DNA of 64,000 nt from Mesodorylaimus sp. YZB2_4 (lineage: Eukaryota; Nematoda; Enoplea; Dorylaimida; Dorylaimidae), in contig JASANH010001061.1 of assembly GCA_030248295.1 (NCBI GenBank), forward strand, positions 62,001-126,000. Direction: 5' to 3'. The notes under the pieces are model-generated. The model had not been told where the DNA came from, did no database searches, and saw nothing but the letters and a program-made list of their open reading frames with translations. A program made the position numbers and the translations under genes. Positions 44,610-57,600 of this stretch are shown piece after piece. Position 1 is the first letter of the stretch; every line of letters starts with the position of its first letter.

Positions 44610-47129
44610 TTAATTCGCACTTTCAGTCACCACCCCTAAGAAAGATTTTTTTGCATGTTGTCTGATATCTTTAACAAATACCAAGGCGCAGACTGGCGTG
44701 ATATAACTTTGACCGATGATAACAAACGCAGAAACAATTGCTGACACGAATCGATTTGGTAAGAAAGCTGGCATTGCACGAAATGCTAAAATAAGATTGT
44801 CACCTAGCAGATGCAAATTTATCAAAGTGTGAGCGAGTCCCTAGGCGCAGTCAATGGGAATGCGTCACACTGGATAATTAGTGCTATGCACAGAATTGTA
44901 GGCACCCCGTGAAGCATAGTTCTAGATGCGGCTACACCCAGCCCTCTACGTCAGCTGCAAATAAGAGCTCTCGGATAAAAAATAAAAATGTCTACAAGGA
45001 GACTCTAGGCGCCTCCTGTTAATTAAAATTTAAAAAAACGCAGTTTAATCAAAATTTGAATATTCAAAAGGCCAATTTTTTAAAGATACTGTTTTGCGGG
45101 ATGTCAACTAGATGCAGTTGTAAGGAACTGACGTACAAATACCTTGCAGCCCACACCAAAGACCCATCGCGATCAACCTACAACCAACAGTTGAAAATTT
45201 TCAGTTGATTAGGAAGGTACAGTTGCTGAGAGGGATCAAAAAAGTCAGACGTGGTTCCACAATCCTCTTGCTATATTACTTGGCAGCGAGTACCTGTCGC
45301 CCGGGTTCTATTCCCAGCGAGGGAGGTCTGTTTTCGAACCAGAAAGGAGGAAGCGGCATGGAATGTTCGTAAGCTCAAGTTCGAGCGACATCTATTTGCT
45401 GATAAGCAACAATTGGACGAGCTTCCAAAGGCTTTATTCCGCCTCAGAATTCGTTGATCTTCCCACGAGATATTGAAGAAAACTCATTTTCGGAAGGAGT
45501 GCCTGCAGTATGCATCTTTTGAATTTCCCGCCCGCGTGCCGCTTATGACATAAGAGCGGGGCTAGCTGCTTACTCTGGGAATCGCTAGTAAATTTAAAAA
45601 TTTTCTTATTTTTCATGAAAGACAGATACTCTGGCACAGAATTAGACCAGCCCGTAGTGAAAAAGTTATGAATCAACTGGCAGCCAAAGCCCCAGAGTAA
45701 GCAGCCAAAGCCTTAAGTCATAAGCGGCACGCGGGCGGGAAATTTAAAAAGCGCGTACTGCAGGCACTCCTTCAGAATTTTAGTTTTCAATATCTCGGGT
45801 AGAAATCAACGGATTCTGACGCAGAAGAAAACGTTTGCAAGCTCTTTCCAGGGGCTACAAGATAGGCTATTATTGATCAGTGCATCTGAACAAAACAGAA
45901 CAAAAATTATTGATCAGTTTTGGCTAAAATTGCCTAAATGGGATTGTCTCACATGTGCACAATAATCTGTGGTTTTACGGCAAAATTTCGAGCTGTTTTG
46001 TGATGTTGTGACCCACCTGTTCAGTGAAAAAACCGGTTTGGACGGTTTTATTGATTTGCCTATAATCGATGATGTGACTGATCACGGCTGATCATGGACG
46101 GTTTTTGATGAATATCTCATGAATGGTCATAGGTAGAGTAATTTTAAAAACAGGTTTAGATTCCTCGAAATTTAGCGGTCATTTATGTATTTGAAAATTT
46201 TTAAACGTAATCAAAACCAAGTCATGATTTTTTGACCAAAAATGACTATTTTGTACCTATAATGTGTTATATTTCCATATATAAGCATTCATAAAACTTC
46301 ATAATGCCCCCCTCAAGCACGTGCTTTCATTCCCCATCTCAATCCACCCAGATAACTTACCCAGAGCATTCCCGACAAGTCCCAGCCAAATTCCCATGGC
46401 TTGCCACAACAGCATCACCTGCCGCTTTTTGATCCTTTGTTCAGTATTCGTATCGGAGACCAGGGCCCGACTTTTCTTGATGATCCACAGGGCGTAGACG
46501 TAGAACACGCTGACCCCGAAGACGCCGACGTAGACGAAGATGGAGACGGGTGCCAGGGAGCTGTTGATGCCGGGCACGTCGCAGATGGTCAAGTAGACGT
46601 ACCTGTTCACATCGAACACGGTGTGGCACCTGAACGTGGCCCAGTTGACCCAGATCATCACCACGCCCAGCACCCAGCCACTGACACCGGATAGCAGGCA
46701 TCCCTTTTTGGAAAAGATGGTGTCGATGACTCGATTGTGGCCGCCAAGTCCGAAGGCGCGGTTGACGGAAATGAAGACGGTGCTGGTGACGATGGACAGG
46801 TAGTTGACACTCTCCGACTCGCCGATGTAGAAGGCCATGTCCGGGCCCACCAGCTGGCCGCCCACAACAGTGCACGGGGCGGCGTGCAGGAGAAAATACA
46901 AGAGTTTGATGAGGTCGTTGAGATAGAGGATGGAGAGGAGGAAATAGGAGGTGGGCAGCGACCTGATCGAACACTGCGACGACTGCGTCTTCACGATGCA
47001 CCAGAAGACGAAGACGTGCAGGACTATGCCCACCAGCGACAGCACGCAGTACACGGCACCCATCGAGTACCGCTCGTACAACACGCTCGCTGGGGCAGAC
47101 GAGTTCGACAGAAGATTGCTGGAATTCAT
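44610..47129 (-). CDS. Seven-transmembrane receptor B (G-protein-coupled receptor-like)
   Basis: Two coding exons (46361-47129 and 44610-44785, phase 1) give 314 residues. Exon 1 has the same 769 bp length and the same ttttcag|GCC ATG border as receptor A and differs by only five amino acids (F to S before TM2, RR to KK, T to S and L to V near TM4). Exon 2 is far more diverged (about 64 percent identical over 53 residues, with a shorter tail ending VVTESAN). TM7 reads FVSAIVSAFVIIGQSYITPV. NRAFGL again replaces DRY. The ligand is unknown. The intron (44786-46360) contains a foldback and a SINE-like piece. A remote upstream exon candidate is at 48739-48820. Confidence 0.8.
45270..45340 (+). 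repeat. tRNA-like SINE fragment
   Basis: A B-box-like CCCGGGTTCTATTCCCAGCG follows a weak A-box-like segment (TACTTGGCAGCGAGTACC). Too short to be a tRNA, it is probably a SINE head inside the receptor B intron. Confidence 0.4.
45415..45855. repeat. Foldback element, arms of about 180 bp
   Basis: Long inverted arms share GAGATATTGAA, AAGGAGTGCCTGCAGTA, the segment TTTCCCGCCCGCGTGCCGCT followed by TATGAC, and GCTTACTCTGGG. The outer parts match through TCAGAATTCGTTGAT against TCAGAATCCGTTGAT. About 80 bp of loop lie between. It sits in the receptor B intron and has no coding capacity. Confidence 0.75.
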
Positions 47130-49406
47130 GGCCTGAAAAGATGGATAATTTAGGAACATGCTAAATCACGGAAAGGCTACCTAATCGAGCCATGGGTTTC
47201 GACATTCAGCAAACCAGATCTGCCCACCTCGATGGCGGACTATTCGCACCATCCAGAAATGTGACATCAATACGCTGGGTTGGAATTTCCAAGACGCGGT
47301 TTTTAATTCCATGCAAGACGGAACGATAAGATTAAATTTTAAGTTAACTACTTGAATTAATGCCGTCTGAAAGCAGTTAGCTATCGGGTTTTGAGAACAC
47401 ACTGTCCAACACGGATAAAACACAGAGGGCTCATGCAATCTCCGTCTAGGATGTCAGCATGTTAAACTTCCATCGCCTCATTCTCTAGTTAACAGCACCG
47501 TTCATAGTTTCGTACAGAATAAGCAGATGGCCAGCTATTCATCAAGTTCACCTGCCAAGTGCTCGCATTGCGGGATCATCTGCACCAGAACATTCTCTCT
47601 ACATGGAATCTAGTTCACTGACAATGAGCAGATTTTCTCCCGCATGCGTCTAACTTAGCTGTATAATTAGCTCTCGTCTAATAAGGCGTAATTTGATCTT
47701 GCCAGTTCTCGTCCTGAGCCACGTAGTCTACCTACAGTGAAATTTTCGAATTCTGCTGGATATTTTGGTTTTTTCAGAAAAAACCCCAAACCCAAGTGTT
47801 GGAAGCTTAAACTCGAAACTTCGAACCCAAAAATCTAGTTTGGAAAGAACTTTGCGTGTTTTCCTTAACGCTCAGCTTCGTTAACACACAAAAATTCGGT
47901 ACTTTAGACGCTGACCACTGCACCAGTTGGCAAGACGCCTCTAATATTTTGCACATAGCTTTCTTGTGCACCTAGGAACATATTACAATTTTTGGTTTCT
48001 TAAAGTTCGACTTAACGGTTGGCGATGCTCCCTTGTCAGTCAGAGTCAGCGAACAGCGCCTGGAAAAGCACTGAAAGTCAGGTCTCCATTCAACTGTGGC
48101 TATGGCCTATCCTCGGCGTCATGCGAGTGCCAATACATCGCAATTTGCACAGGTAAATAGTTTATAAGGAAGCCGTTGATGTGGAGACTGCTTGTATCCT
48201 CTCCCCGCGGGCTACATCTTGTTACCATGTAGAAATTGAAATTTGTTTTAAGCAAAACTGAGTCAAAGCAAAGTTTCTACCATGACCCATGAGAAATACG
48301 AAGAAACTGAGGAGTGGGTGGGCAGCGAGGGACTGTGTTACAGAGTAATAAGAGTCAGTATATGAGGCCACCAGCAAATTTGTGTCATCTGCATAATTAC
48401 TAATTTTAGCTCATGTCCTACGTCAATACCTTTTATACCCACGTCCCTTCTTCCGCACAATATAAGCTCTGTCCCACGATCAGATACGAACGAGAAAAAG
48501 CAAAGGTGCAAATGAAGGACAAAACAAGTTGATTGTCAAACGCGCGATATTCATCATTTGATAAAGATTGTTTACAAGAAGCAGAGAGTCCAAGTTTACA
48601 GAATATGCGCATGTTAGTCCAAACTACGAGTACTGCACAGAACTTGCTGGTACGGATATGCATCCTTTAGTTCCAACAAAGAAAACGAAAAAAGCAAAAG
48701 TTGTCCTCTAATGATCTAATGATAAAGATAAACCTAACCTGGCGCTTCAAATCCACGGTCGACCGCACCGTTCCCGTGATACAATACATGATCCTCTGCT
48801 CGTTGCCACGATCAGTCGTCCTGTGAACATTCATGCAGAGAAAGCAGCTTCTGCTCAGACATTTTTCCTAAGCCATTATTGCGCTTAGCAGTGGCCGAGT
48901 AGAGCAGCCATCTTAAGCCCTGGTTCCACTCTGTGCATTGGCTGGTCTAAAAGTTGAGTCTGTGATAACAGACTTTTTTGGAAATAATTTTGAAAAGGAC
49001 CAAAGAGCGAGGAGTAGTGGGATGCCATGACATTGGCCTCAAGGTGCTTGCATTCCGCTTGATGTTGTTGGTGAGCAAGGCATTTGGCTCAGTAGAAGGC
49101 TGTGTGGGACCCTTTCGATTAGTTTCATGGTAAAGTGGAGGTGCATATGGTATGCGAGGGCTGACTTTGAGGATGAAAACAAGATAGTGGACTTGTGGGA
49201 TGCACTGCGGAGGGGGTTAAAAGTTGACTAAACGAGCCAGGTGCATTCTGTCACCGCGCATGTTCCAGGATTTTTTTGCAGAGCCGCCTCTCGTGAATTT
49301 GTTAGATTAGGGCGTTGAGGAAATTAACGAAACACAAAAAAATGAAATGAAAAAAATTTGATTGATTTTAAAATCAAATAGATAGAATCACATCACAACG
49401 CCGATT
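47130..49406. other. Region upstream of receptor B
   Basis: Apart from the exon candidate at 48739-48820, nothing is recognised. Non-coding first exons of receptor B should lie here, because its start codon exon begins at a splice acceptor. Confidence 0.35.
48739..48820 (-). CDS. Orphan 82-bp exon candidate
   Basis: On the minus strand, attcatgttcacag is followed by 82 bp in one frame (GNEQRIMYCITGTVRSTVDL then KRQ) and then CAG|GTTAGG. It would leave phase 0. If joined to receptor B's exon 1 acceptor at 47132, it would read into GCC ATG AAT in frame, so it might be an upstream coding exon of receptor B. Equally, it could belong to an unrelated gene. No start codon or partner was found. Confidence 0.3.
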
Positions 49407-50432
49407 TTGCAAGGAGAAAGGATGAATTCGAACCCGGTGAGCTCGATAACTCGCTGACCGAGGATCGAATTCACGATTCGACCCCGCATTTCAAATGTGC
49501 ACTGATCCTGGCCACCGAGCATACGACTGGTCATGAATGAGGACAGCATCACCGGAAATACGCCCGGGAGAGGACAAACGCTCAAAAAAGAACTGCTTCT
49601 GCAACGAAACGAAAAGATAAATTTGAACCCGGTGAACTCTAAATCTTGCTGACCGAGGACCAAATTCACGTTCCCCCCTCGCATTGGAAGGATTGCTGGC
49701 CTCCCTGGTGAGTGTGGCTCTAGTCATGACCGAATCCCGCACGACCAGAAACACGCCCACGAGGGTGGCCAGCCTGCACGACTGTCGGGTTTCGAGGCCT
49801 CGATGTGTGAATGCGCAGCTTCGGTGACGACCAGACCCCGCCACCGAGCTGACATGCACGCAACGAGGTCCGAGCTGGGACTCGGTGTGCACTCGCCCCG
49901 GCCTGGTGCAATGTGACCACGGTACACATTGCACTGACCTCGACCAACAAGCAGATGGGTCCGAGGACCGTGCGGAGTGTGGGTCTAGTCATGACTCGTC
50001 TCCCCACGACCAAACACACACTCCGAACGGGACACGGCACGCAAAACGATGGCTGTAGCATGGAGAAATATTGGGAGGACTGATGCAGGCCAGTGCAGGC
50101 TGTGATGACTGGACACAACACCAACAACCCGAACTGGCCCGACCAGCCGTCCCTCAGTCCGCTCGGCCGACCAGAACTCCAGGCCTGTGCCGAATGTGCA
50201 ACGAACCGAGTCCACGATGCACGTCCGACACGACCACAGTTCCGACCAGAGACCACTGCAATCACTGCCCCACAGGCCGAGAGTGAATTCGTACCCGGTG
50301 AGCAATTCGTGGTCCAGCCCGACCGAGGCACAAATTCACGCTCAGCCAAGGAGTCTTGGCTAAGGAGCGAAAGTGGAATGACTGTCCCTCGCTTTCCCTT
50401 GCCTTAAATAGGCTGGGGCGACCTCGCGGTCT
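49407..50432. repeat. Composite interspersed repeat, copy 2
   Basis: This is the partner of 8850-9832, in the same orientation, with the same order of segments and three GAACCCGGTGAGCTC-like subunits near 49430, 49625 and 50294. Both copies keep an open minus-strand frame of about 70 codons (starting near 49927 here and 9410 in copy 1), but this can follow from young age alone. Confidence 0.65.
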
Positions 50433-51675
50433 GGCCATGTGGACCTCGCCGCAGTAATAAATGACTTCTTTGTTGTCCTCCAACCTCAGCCATCTTTGTT
50501 CTCGGCCCGATGACCAGTGAATATTTTGACAATTCCTTTCCCTCTGATGTGACCTCAGTCATGAGTAAAATTGCCTTTTATTCAAGACAAGTCTAGCCTG
50601 CCGCCAGTTTTCAATTCGTTGCGAGTATCATGGAAAACACTTTCATCTGATCTAATACCTACTTTTTTTGGTTTTTGATGGGGCATCGACCCTTTCAGCA
50701 AAGCAACAACATAGTCGTGGGGCATGAGCTAACATCATCAGAGACAGGGTGTGATATTTTTGTGTCAAATTATCCAATAATTATTCTGAAAATCTGTATT
50801 TGTACCAAAACATGAAAAGCTGAGCATTGTGACTTCGTTCTATCTTCAAAGTTTCAAGAGTCGAGTTCCCGTTCGTTCGTGTTAGCAGGTGTTTCTCAAT
50901 AGCTATTCCTACTCCTACATAAATCTTTTCTAAATTCAGTTCCAAAGTTCTCTCGAATCAGCAGGACACGATCGATTGGCACCCACGCTCTTTTGAACCC
51001 CCTCCCCCCCTACTAGTCAAATTCTTTCCGGTCGTTCTGTTTCCTTAGAACAGGCCTATTTTCGAGTGAGCTCTGTTAAAAGTCAGATTATGAGAAAAAG
51101 CTTGACATGACGGCAGGTGCCTGGTTTTTGAATGGCATGCGCTTGTAATCCATTTTTCACGCCAACCTAGGCCCGAATACAAATGCCAACTGCGGGGTGG
51201 TGGCAGCAACTGTAACCCAATACGCAATCGAAAGGAGAATAGGCAGCTAGCAAGTTAGCTAGATCCCCATTTCTCAGTGTCCTAGATATGCACATTGAAT
51301 GCAAATAGTGGCTGGGAGAAACGGGCACAATGGACAAATGTAATTCTACGCACCATTCCCGTCCTTCTCGCTCGGCTGCCGCTAATCTATTGAACAAGGT
51401 AGCTTTGCATTGTGCAAGTTCGAATTGTCTTCGCCTCCCCCAGGACTAGCGGCCAGTAGTTCCGTTATCCATCTAGTCGAGAGTTGGGGCTTGTTTGGAC
51501 TATCTCGAATCCGGTGTGGGCTTTGCTTGCATTGTCACCTGTTTACTTAGCCATCTAGGCGTGACTATTATTCTAGACAAACCGAGGACAATGACGGTGG
51601 CGCCCTTCAGAGAAGACACCCCAGTGCGTGCCATCATTTCCTAAGAAAGTGGGCTCCAGAGACATTGCACCTGAA
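50433..51675. other. Upstream region of the Na+/H+ exchanger gene
   Basis: No gene is recognised. The promoter of the exchanger should lie near the right edge, but no motif is clear. Confidence 0.4.
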
Positions 51676-54600
51676 ATGAAGCCCCTTCGCGTCCTTCTCG
51701 TGATACCCCTGTTAATTGCAACCGTTTGGACTGGCCTGGCTGAGGGAAGCGGTGGTGGCAATGGTCACTCTGGTAACAACACCACCCACGCGAGTGGCCA
51801 CGGCGGCATGCATGTTGCATCGTGGAAGTACACCTATGTCCAGAAACCACTGCTCATCACACTTTTCGTGGTCTTGATTGCTATTATTAAGATACGTAAG
51901 TTGGGGGAGTGGGTGGGTGGTCAAGGTCCATCTAAGCCAAGAGCCACTTCTGGAGCTTGCACCACGATCAGCCCTGGGCAGCCGGCCGAGTCTAATCTGG
52001 TCTGGCTGAGACATTGGTGCAGAGGATCGAATGCCTGATTAACCTCGGAAAGGGGAGAAATGTGAGGACTGTGTTTTTGCTTCAGTATTCCACCACGCCC
52101 ACCGAGTGGCTGCAGTCATTCCTGAGTCATGGTGAGTGTAATTGAATCATCGAATGAGTCGACCCCGCCTGACACTTTTTACATTCCAGTGTTCTGATCG
52201 TAGTCGGCATTCTTCTCGGTTTTCTCTTCCTGATTCGAGACGCCAAAGTGGAGCTGGCATTTCTTGGATTCGAAAATGATACGTTTTTCTTGTTCCTGTT
52301 GCCGCCGTAAGTGTGGGTGAGCTCAATGGCGGTCTGGAATGACTGTTGTATTACGCACAACGCGCATAAGAAGGCTGCAAGCTGACAGTATCGAATGACC
52401 AAGTGGCATAGGCTGGCAAGCAAACAAGGGAAGGGTGGGGTGCATAGTGCTATTGATGACGCCGGAGACAGGAAACATGGTTATTAGGATCAACAAGGAC
52501 AGAGAGAGGAGACCACTGATAAGCAGACTCAGCGATGATTAGTGATAGTGGGCTACTGGTTCGGAGTTTGGACAAACTGCCACTATATGGGGGTATGAGG
52601 TGATAGGCCTGCTATCAAATAAGGATTGTCATAATGAACAGTTTCGAGAGGCACCGGGGTCTGGGACAAAAGCAATGACGAAGTTTAAAGAGGTAAGCTG
52701 GCTGTGATTGTGGTCAGCTTTGGCCTCACAATGCCTACTGAATGGCTGTTCATGACAGTTTTTCGGATTGTTCTTGTGTGAAGTGCTCGCTTGCAGGGAC
52801 GTGAAAGAAGGCCGTGTCAAATCTGCTTGTTACTCTGGTATCACATCTCATGACAACAGCCCGTTTGCGGATTTGATTTCGTATCACTTAGCACGTCTTA
52901 CTTTACACTCCACAGTATAGTACAGGCTCATAGGAGCGAGGTCGAACTCACAATTGTCAGTTTAACCGATTTGCATGGCAAGCATAGTATATACAGTCTC
53001 TTATCAATCCTATGTCCGTGTGAGTAATTCTCATTGCTACTTGAAGAATGCGTCAGTTGATAAAAAAGACACACCATGGGAGAGTGTCTTTAGCCGTTGG
53101 TCGGTTACTTGACATTGGTAGCTTGCGGATACAGCGTTTTTCTTCAATGTTCTAGGTTAGGCCTGCTTTATTCCCCCCCCCCCCCCCCCCAAGTCGTATG
53201 ACCTTCTCCAGACCCAATGGATCCCATTTTAGGATCGTCCTGGAAGCAGCCTATTCACTGAAAGATCGAGCCTTTGTCGACTGTCTCGGCACGATCATGT
53301 TGTACGCAGTTCTGGTACGGCGTACTTTGTCACAGCGCGGAGGGGTGCCCACAGTCTCTTTCGTTCTAGGGTACCATCCTGAATGTGCTGTTTGTCGGAC
53401 CAATTCTGTACGGATTCTACTTGGCGGGCGCCATGGGCCACGTGACACTCAATTTCCTCACGTGTCTTATCTTCGCAGCTCTGGTAGCTGCCGTTGATCC
53501 TGTGGCCGTAAGTCATGGTTTATGCTGCAATTAGTGTCTTAAATGTCATGTGCAATGGCAGGTACTGGCTATTTTTCAAGAAGTCGGAGTCAACAAAGTG
53601 CTCTACTTCATGGTATTCGGCGAGTCCCTCTTCAATGGTAAGCCAAATGTGGGATATTTGGTGCGGGCCTTCATCCTGCCTGACTTCCTACTTTGCTGAA
53701 AATGCACTCTAAAAATGCATACCTGCGTCCTCTGCTTCATAAGGTATGGATTTCTGTGGATTTCTATGAAGTAACAGGATCAGTTGCCATGAGTGACTGG
53801 TGGATTAGGTCTTGCCAATCAGACCTATCACCTCCATCCTGCCTTTTTTCCGTGATCGGGAAGGGGTTTTGTGATAAAGCACAATGACTTCTGGCCTCAA
53901 ATCGAATCAGACCGTCTGATTTTGACTTACGGATAAAGTATGATACGCACTTTGCTGCTTAGATGCCGTCACCATCGTCATTTACCAAATGGTATTGGCA
54001 TTCATGACCATGGACGAGATTGGAGTTGGCGAGTTTGGCCTGGGCATAGCGGCATTCCTTTGCGTCAGCCTGGGCGCTATGCTGATCGGATTCATATATG
54101 GATTCTTGACGGCCTTTATAACGAAATACACGTCCAAAATTAGGGGTATAGTGAGCACTGAATGTCATTGTCGGCATAGCAAAACAAAAAATGAGCACTG
54201 AGAGGGAATCGAACCCACGTACTCGACACTGGCCGACACCACGTACTGAATTATCAGGAGCAAGTGGTTCGATTCCCTCTCAGCTAGCTTTCACCACGTT
54301 TGAAAACTGAACTCTTTGGTTCAGGAGCCAGTAACAAACATTGAGTCACCTCTTTTAGTCGTGGAACCGATCATCGTCTTTGGGTTGGCCTATTTGGCTT
54401 ATATAACGGCCGAACTGTTTCATTTTTCAGGCATAATCGGGTAAGGGAAGCATCATTTATGAATTTGGCAACACAGAACATATAAGAAAATTTAAGTTTC
54501 GCGCTCAGGCTGCTAACTACAAAATAGAGTGCATAATTTGCAGAGTGACCCAGTGAACCCATATGCAAAGTATAGGCGAACACGCTGGCCCCTCAACATA

Positions 54601-57600
54601 ATTTTTGACTTCACATTTTGAAAGTTTTTTGAAGAAAATAGTGATTGATCAAAATCAATTGCAAAATAGCCCAGAATAGGGTTGACATTTGCAGCGGGCG
54701 CGTCAAGAATCAAATCCCCAAAGTACATGCGGTGCTGCGCATGACAGGCCCCTTGCAAGCCAGCAGTGTCTGGTGCAGGGAGCATCTGTTACCTCGCAAT
54801 CACAGTCTGCTGGTGTACTTTCAGCATCATCTGCTGCGGCCTTATCCAAGCTCACTATGCCCAACACAACGTGTCTTCCAAATCGTACATATCCATTTCG
54901 TATTTTAGTAAAGTTGGAAGGTAATCAACAACTCAGGAGAAAATATATAAAAACCAGTTACTCTGTTTAGTGGTGTGACAGAATCACTTATATTTATTAT
55001 TTTGGGGGTCATGTTGGTGAACGACTACGAGTCATGGCTCGATTTCAATATTGGCTTCGCCGCGCTCGGTCTCGTTTTATGCATTCTAGCTAGATTTATA
55101 GGTAAGCATTCTATAGCCAGAAAAGACCGCATAAAGCCAGCTCTACTCTGGCTGCAAAAATGTGCGAAGAGACTAAATAGAACCTTTTTAACGGGTGGCT
55201 TTGTCAGGTGTGTAAAATATAGTTTCAGGGGTGAGAGAGATTTTACTGTGTCTTTTCATGAATCATGTCAGACTGAGCGACCCAATGAGAATTTACAGTT
55301 AATTGGTGGGAAATAAGCATGCTGGTAGCCACATGAGGCCAGGTCTGCTGCGGCTGCAGAAATGTATTGCTGAACAAACTAGAAGACTCTTAACGGGTGG
55401 TCCTGTCAGGTGTGTAAAATATAGTTTCATCTCTGACAAACAGTAGTTCTGTGTCTTTTCATGGACCATGTCAGACTGGGCGACCACTTGAGAATTTCAA
55501 TAGGTGGGAAATAAGCGCTTGGCCAAGGAGGAGTAGCTTGAACACATTTACATCGTCCCATATCTTTTGCAGTTGTATTTTTCCTGGCCTTTTGCGTGAA
55601 CACGCATTTGAGCGGTATCCGCAAGATCAATAAGCAGGAGCAGTTCATTATGGTCAGTATAGACGTGCCTTTCGATGACCCCCTGCACAGTCAAGCCAAT
55701 GTTGACTCAATTTTGCTTCAGGCTTACGGTGGTCTTCGAGGCGCCATCACTTTCTCTTTGGTTTTTATGTTGGAACCAGAAATGCTATGCGAAAAGCAAA
55801 AGACGAAAAATATTTTATACACTTCAGCCTTTGTAATTATTTTTTTCACGACGTTTTTGCAGGTGCATTTTTTCTAATTTCTTAGGCATTCAAATCATTT
55901 AACGCATTGATTTTTTTCAGGGAATTACAATAAAACCATTGGTCAAGCTGATGCGTATTCGGCTGCAGTCGAATGACACGAGTTTGTTCAAGGAGATCAA
56001 CCACGCAGTGAGTGCCCAGTACCAGGTGGCTCATACTCTCAGTTTTCAGGAGACAGGAAAATTCCACAGGATGTGTCGTCTGACATTTAAAAATTCGTTT
56101 CCCGCCAAAAACTCTTATGACAAGAAATGCTACACTTCAGCATAAGGTGCGCGACAGTCTTCCAAGGCTCCTTCCTTCAGTCGCGGGACCCCTTGGCTAT
56201 TTTCTAAACGTTTTAAATTCCAGGACATCGCTGCTCACTGCATTATGCACAGTGGGTGGGAAGCATGTCTGTTATAAGAAATTTTGGCGGGAAGCCTATT
56301 TTAAATTAATCACAGACAATAAAGATATAATATAGCTCAGACGCCCTTGGTTAAATTTCCCGCATTTTTAAGATTTAAATTTTTTACTTTTATCACGTTT
56401 TGCATTCTGAAATGATAGAACATTATGTGCTCCCATTTCGATGCCTTGTGCGGACTCGATAGTTCGTGGCATTCGCCCGGTGTCCCATATTTTGCAGGTG
56501 TTGGAAAACGCAGCAGCAGCCATTGAGGAAATCACTGGTCACCGAGGCAGCTACTGGCTCAAGCTGATGGCCAAGCACATGAGTCGTCGTTTCCTGCGTC
56601 CTCTGCTTCATAAGCATCCCCATCAGAAGTATAACAGCGTACTGGCCACGTACCAGGAAGTGTCCATGCAGTAAGTGCTTTCTGGCCACGCCACTCTGAT
56701 CTCTTCCCTTTCCTTCATCCGAATAACCAGTGCCTTGTTTTGCTTGCCTTCGCTATCTTGCGGCTCAGATCTCTTGCGATCAAAGATTTTTCCATCTCCT
56801 TCTTGCGCCCAGCATTTCTGCCCCATTGCAGTAGTACTGGAAGATCCCCACACAACTGTCCATAAACTGTGTTTGCACAGGGCCAAATACGCTGACACTC
56901 AAATATCGATGGATATGGCCACATCGAACCAGATGGTCATGTGTAGCGAGCTGGACAATGACCAGTGGGTTGCCCTTACTCCGCTGCCTGCCTTTACTGA
57001 CACGCGTGCCATCCGCTTATAGTCTGTCGCCAGGTGGCGCTATGCACAACGTTAGTAGCAATGAGTTGGATCGCATGGATGAACACAAGGAAAGTAAGCA
57101 TCCCCTTCGTTTACTAATTGAAAATAGACCTGAGACGCTCGACTAACAGAAAATTATCAAGCTTCAAGTTGGTGGAATGGCGAATGGCTCACGTCAGACA
57201 GTGTTGGATTCAGGCTGATAGTCAGGGGTCTCATGATCAGGTTCAAAGAGCAGCACCTCATTTCTTTTTTGCAGTTAGATCTGATGTGATTGCTGCACAC
57301 GGGCCCTGTCTAAGCAGGTCAAAGTTTTGGAAACGCGAGTAGGTACCATTTTAGTAGAACGAATCCGAGGTGCAAGCACTCGTACATTAAAAGCTTGGCT
57401 AGCTTATTGTACGCTTAGCGCATGTAGCTAGCCTAGCGGACTAGATTGACAAAGACCCTAACTTGAATATATGTATCATTTTCTAGACATCCGAAAACAA
57501 CAAAAAATGCAGCATTTGCATAAAGGAGCCACGCCAACTTTGCCACCAAATATGCGATTCGACAGGGCCAGTGATTTATTGCAATTACATGATTTATTAA

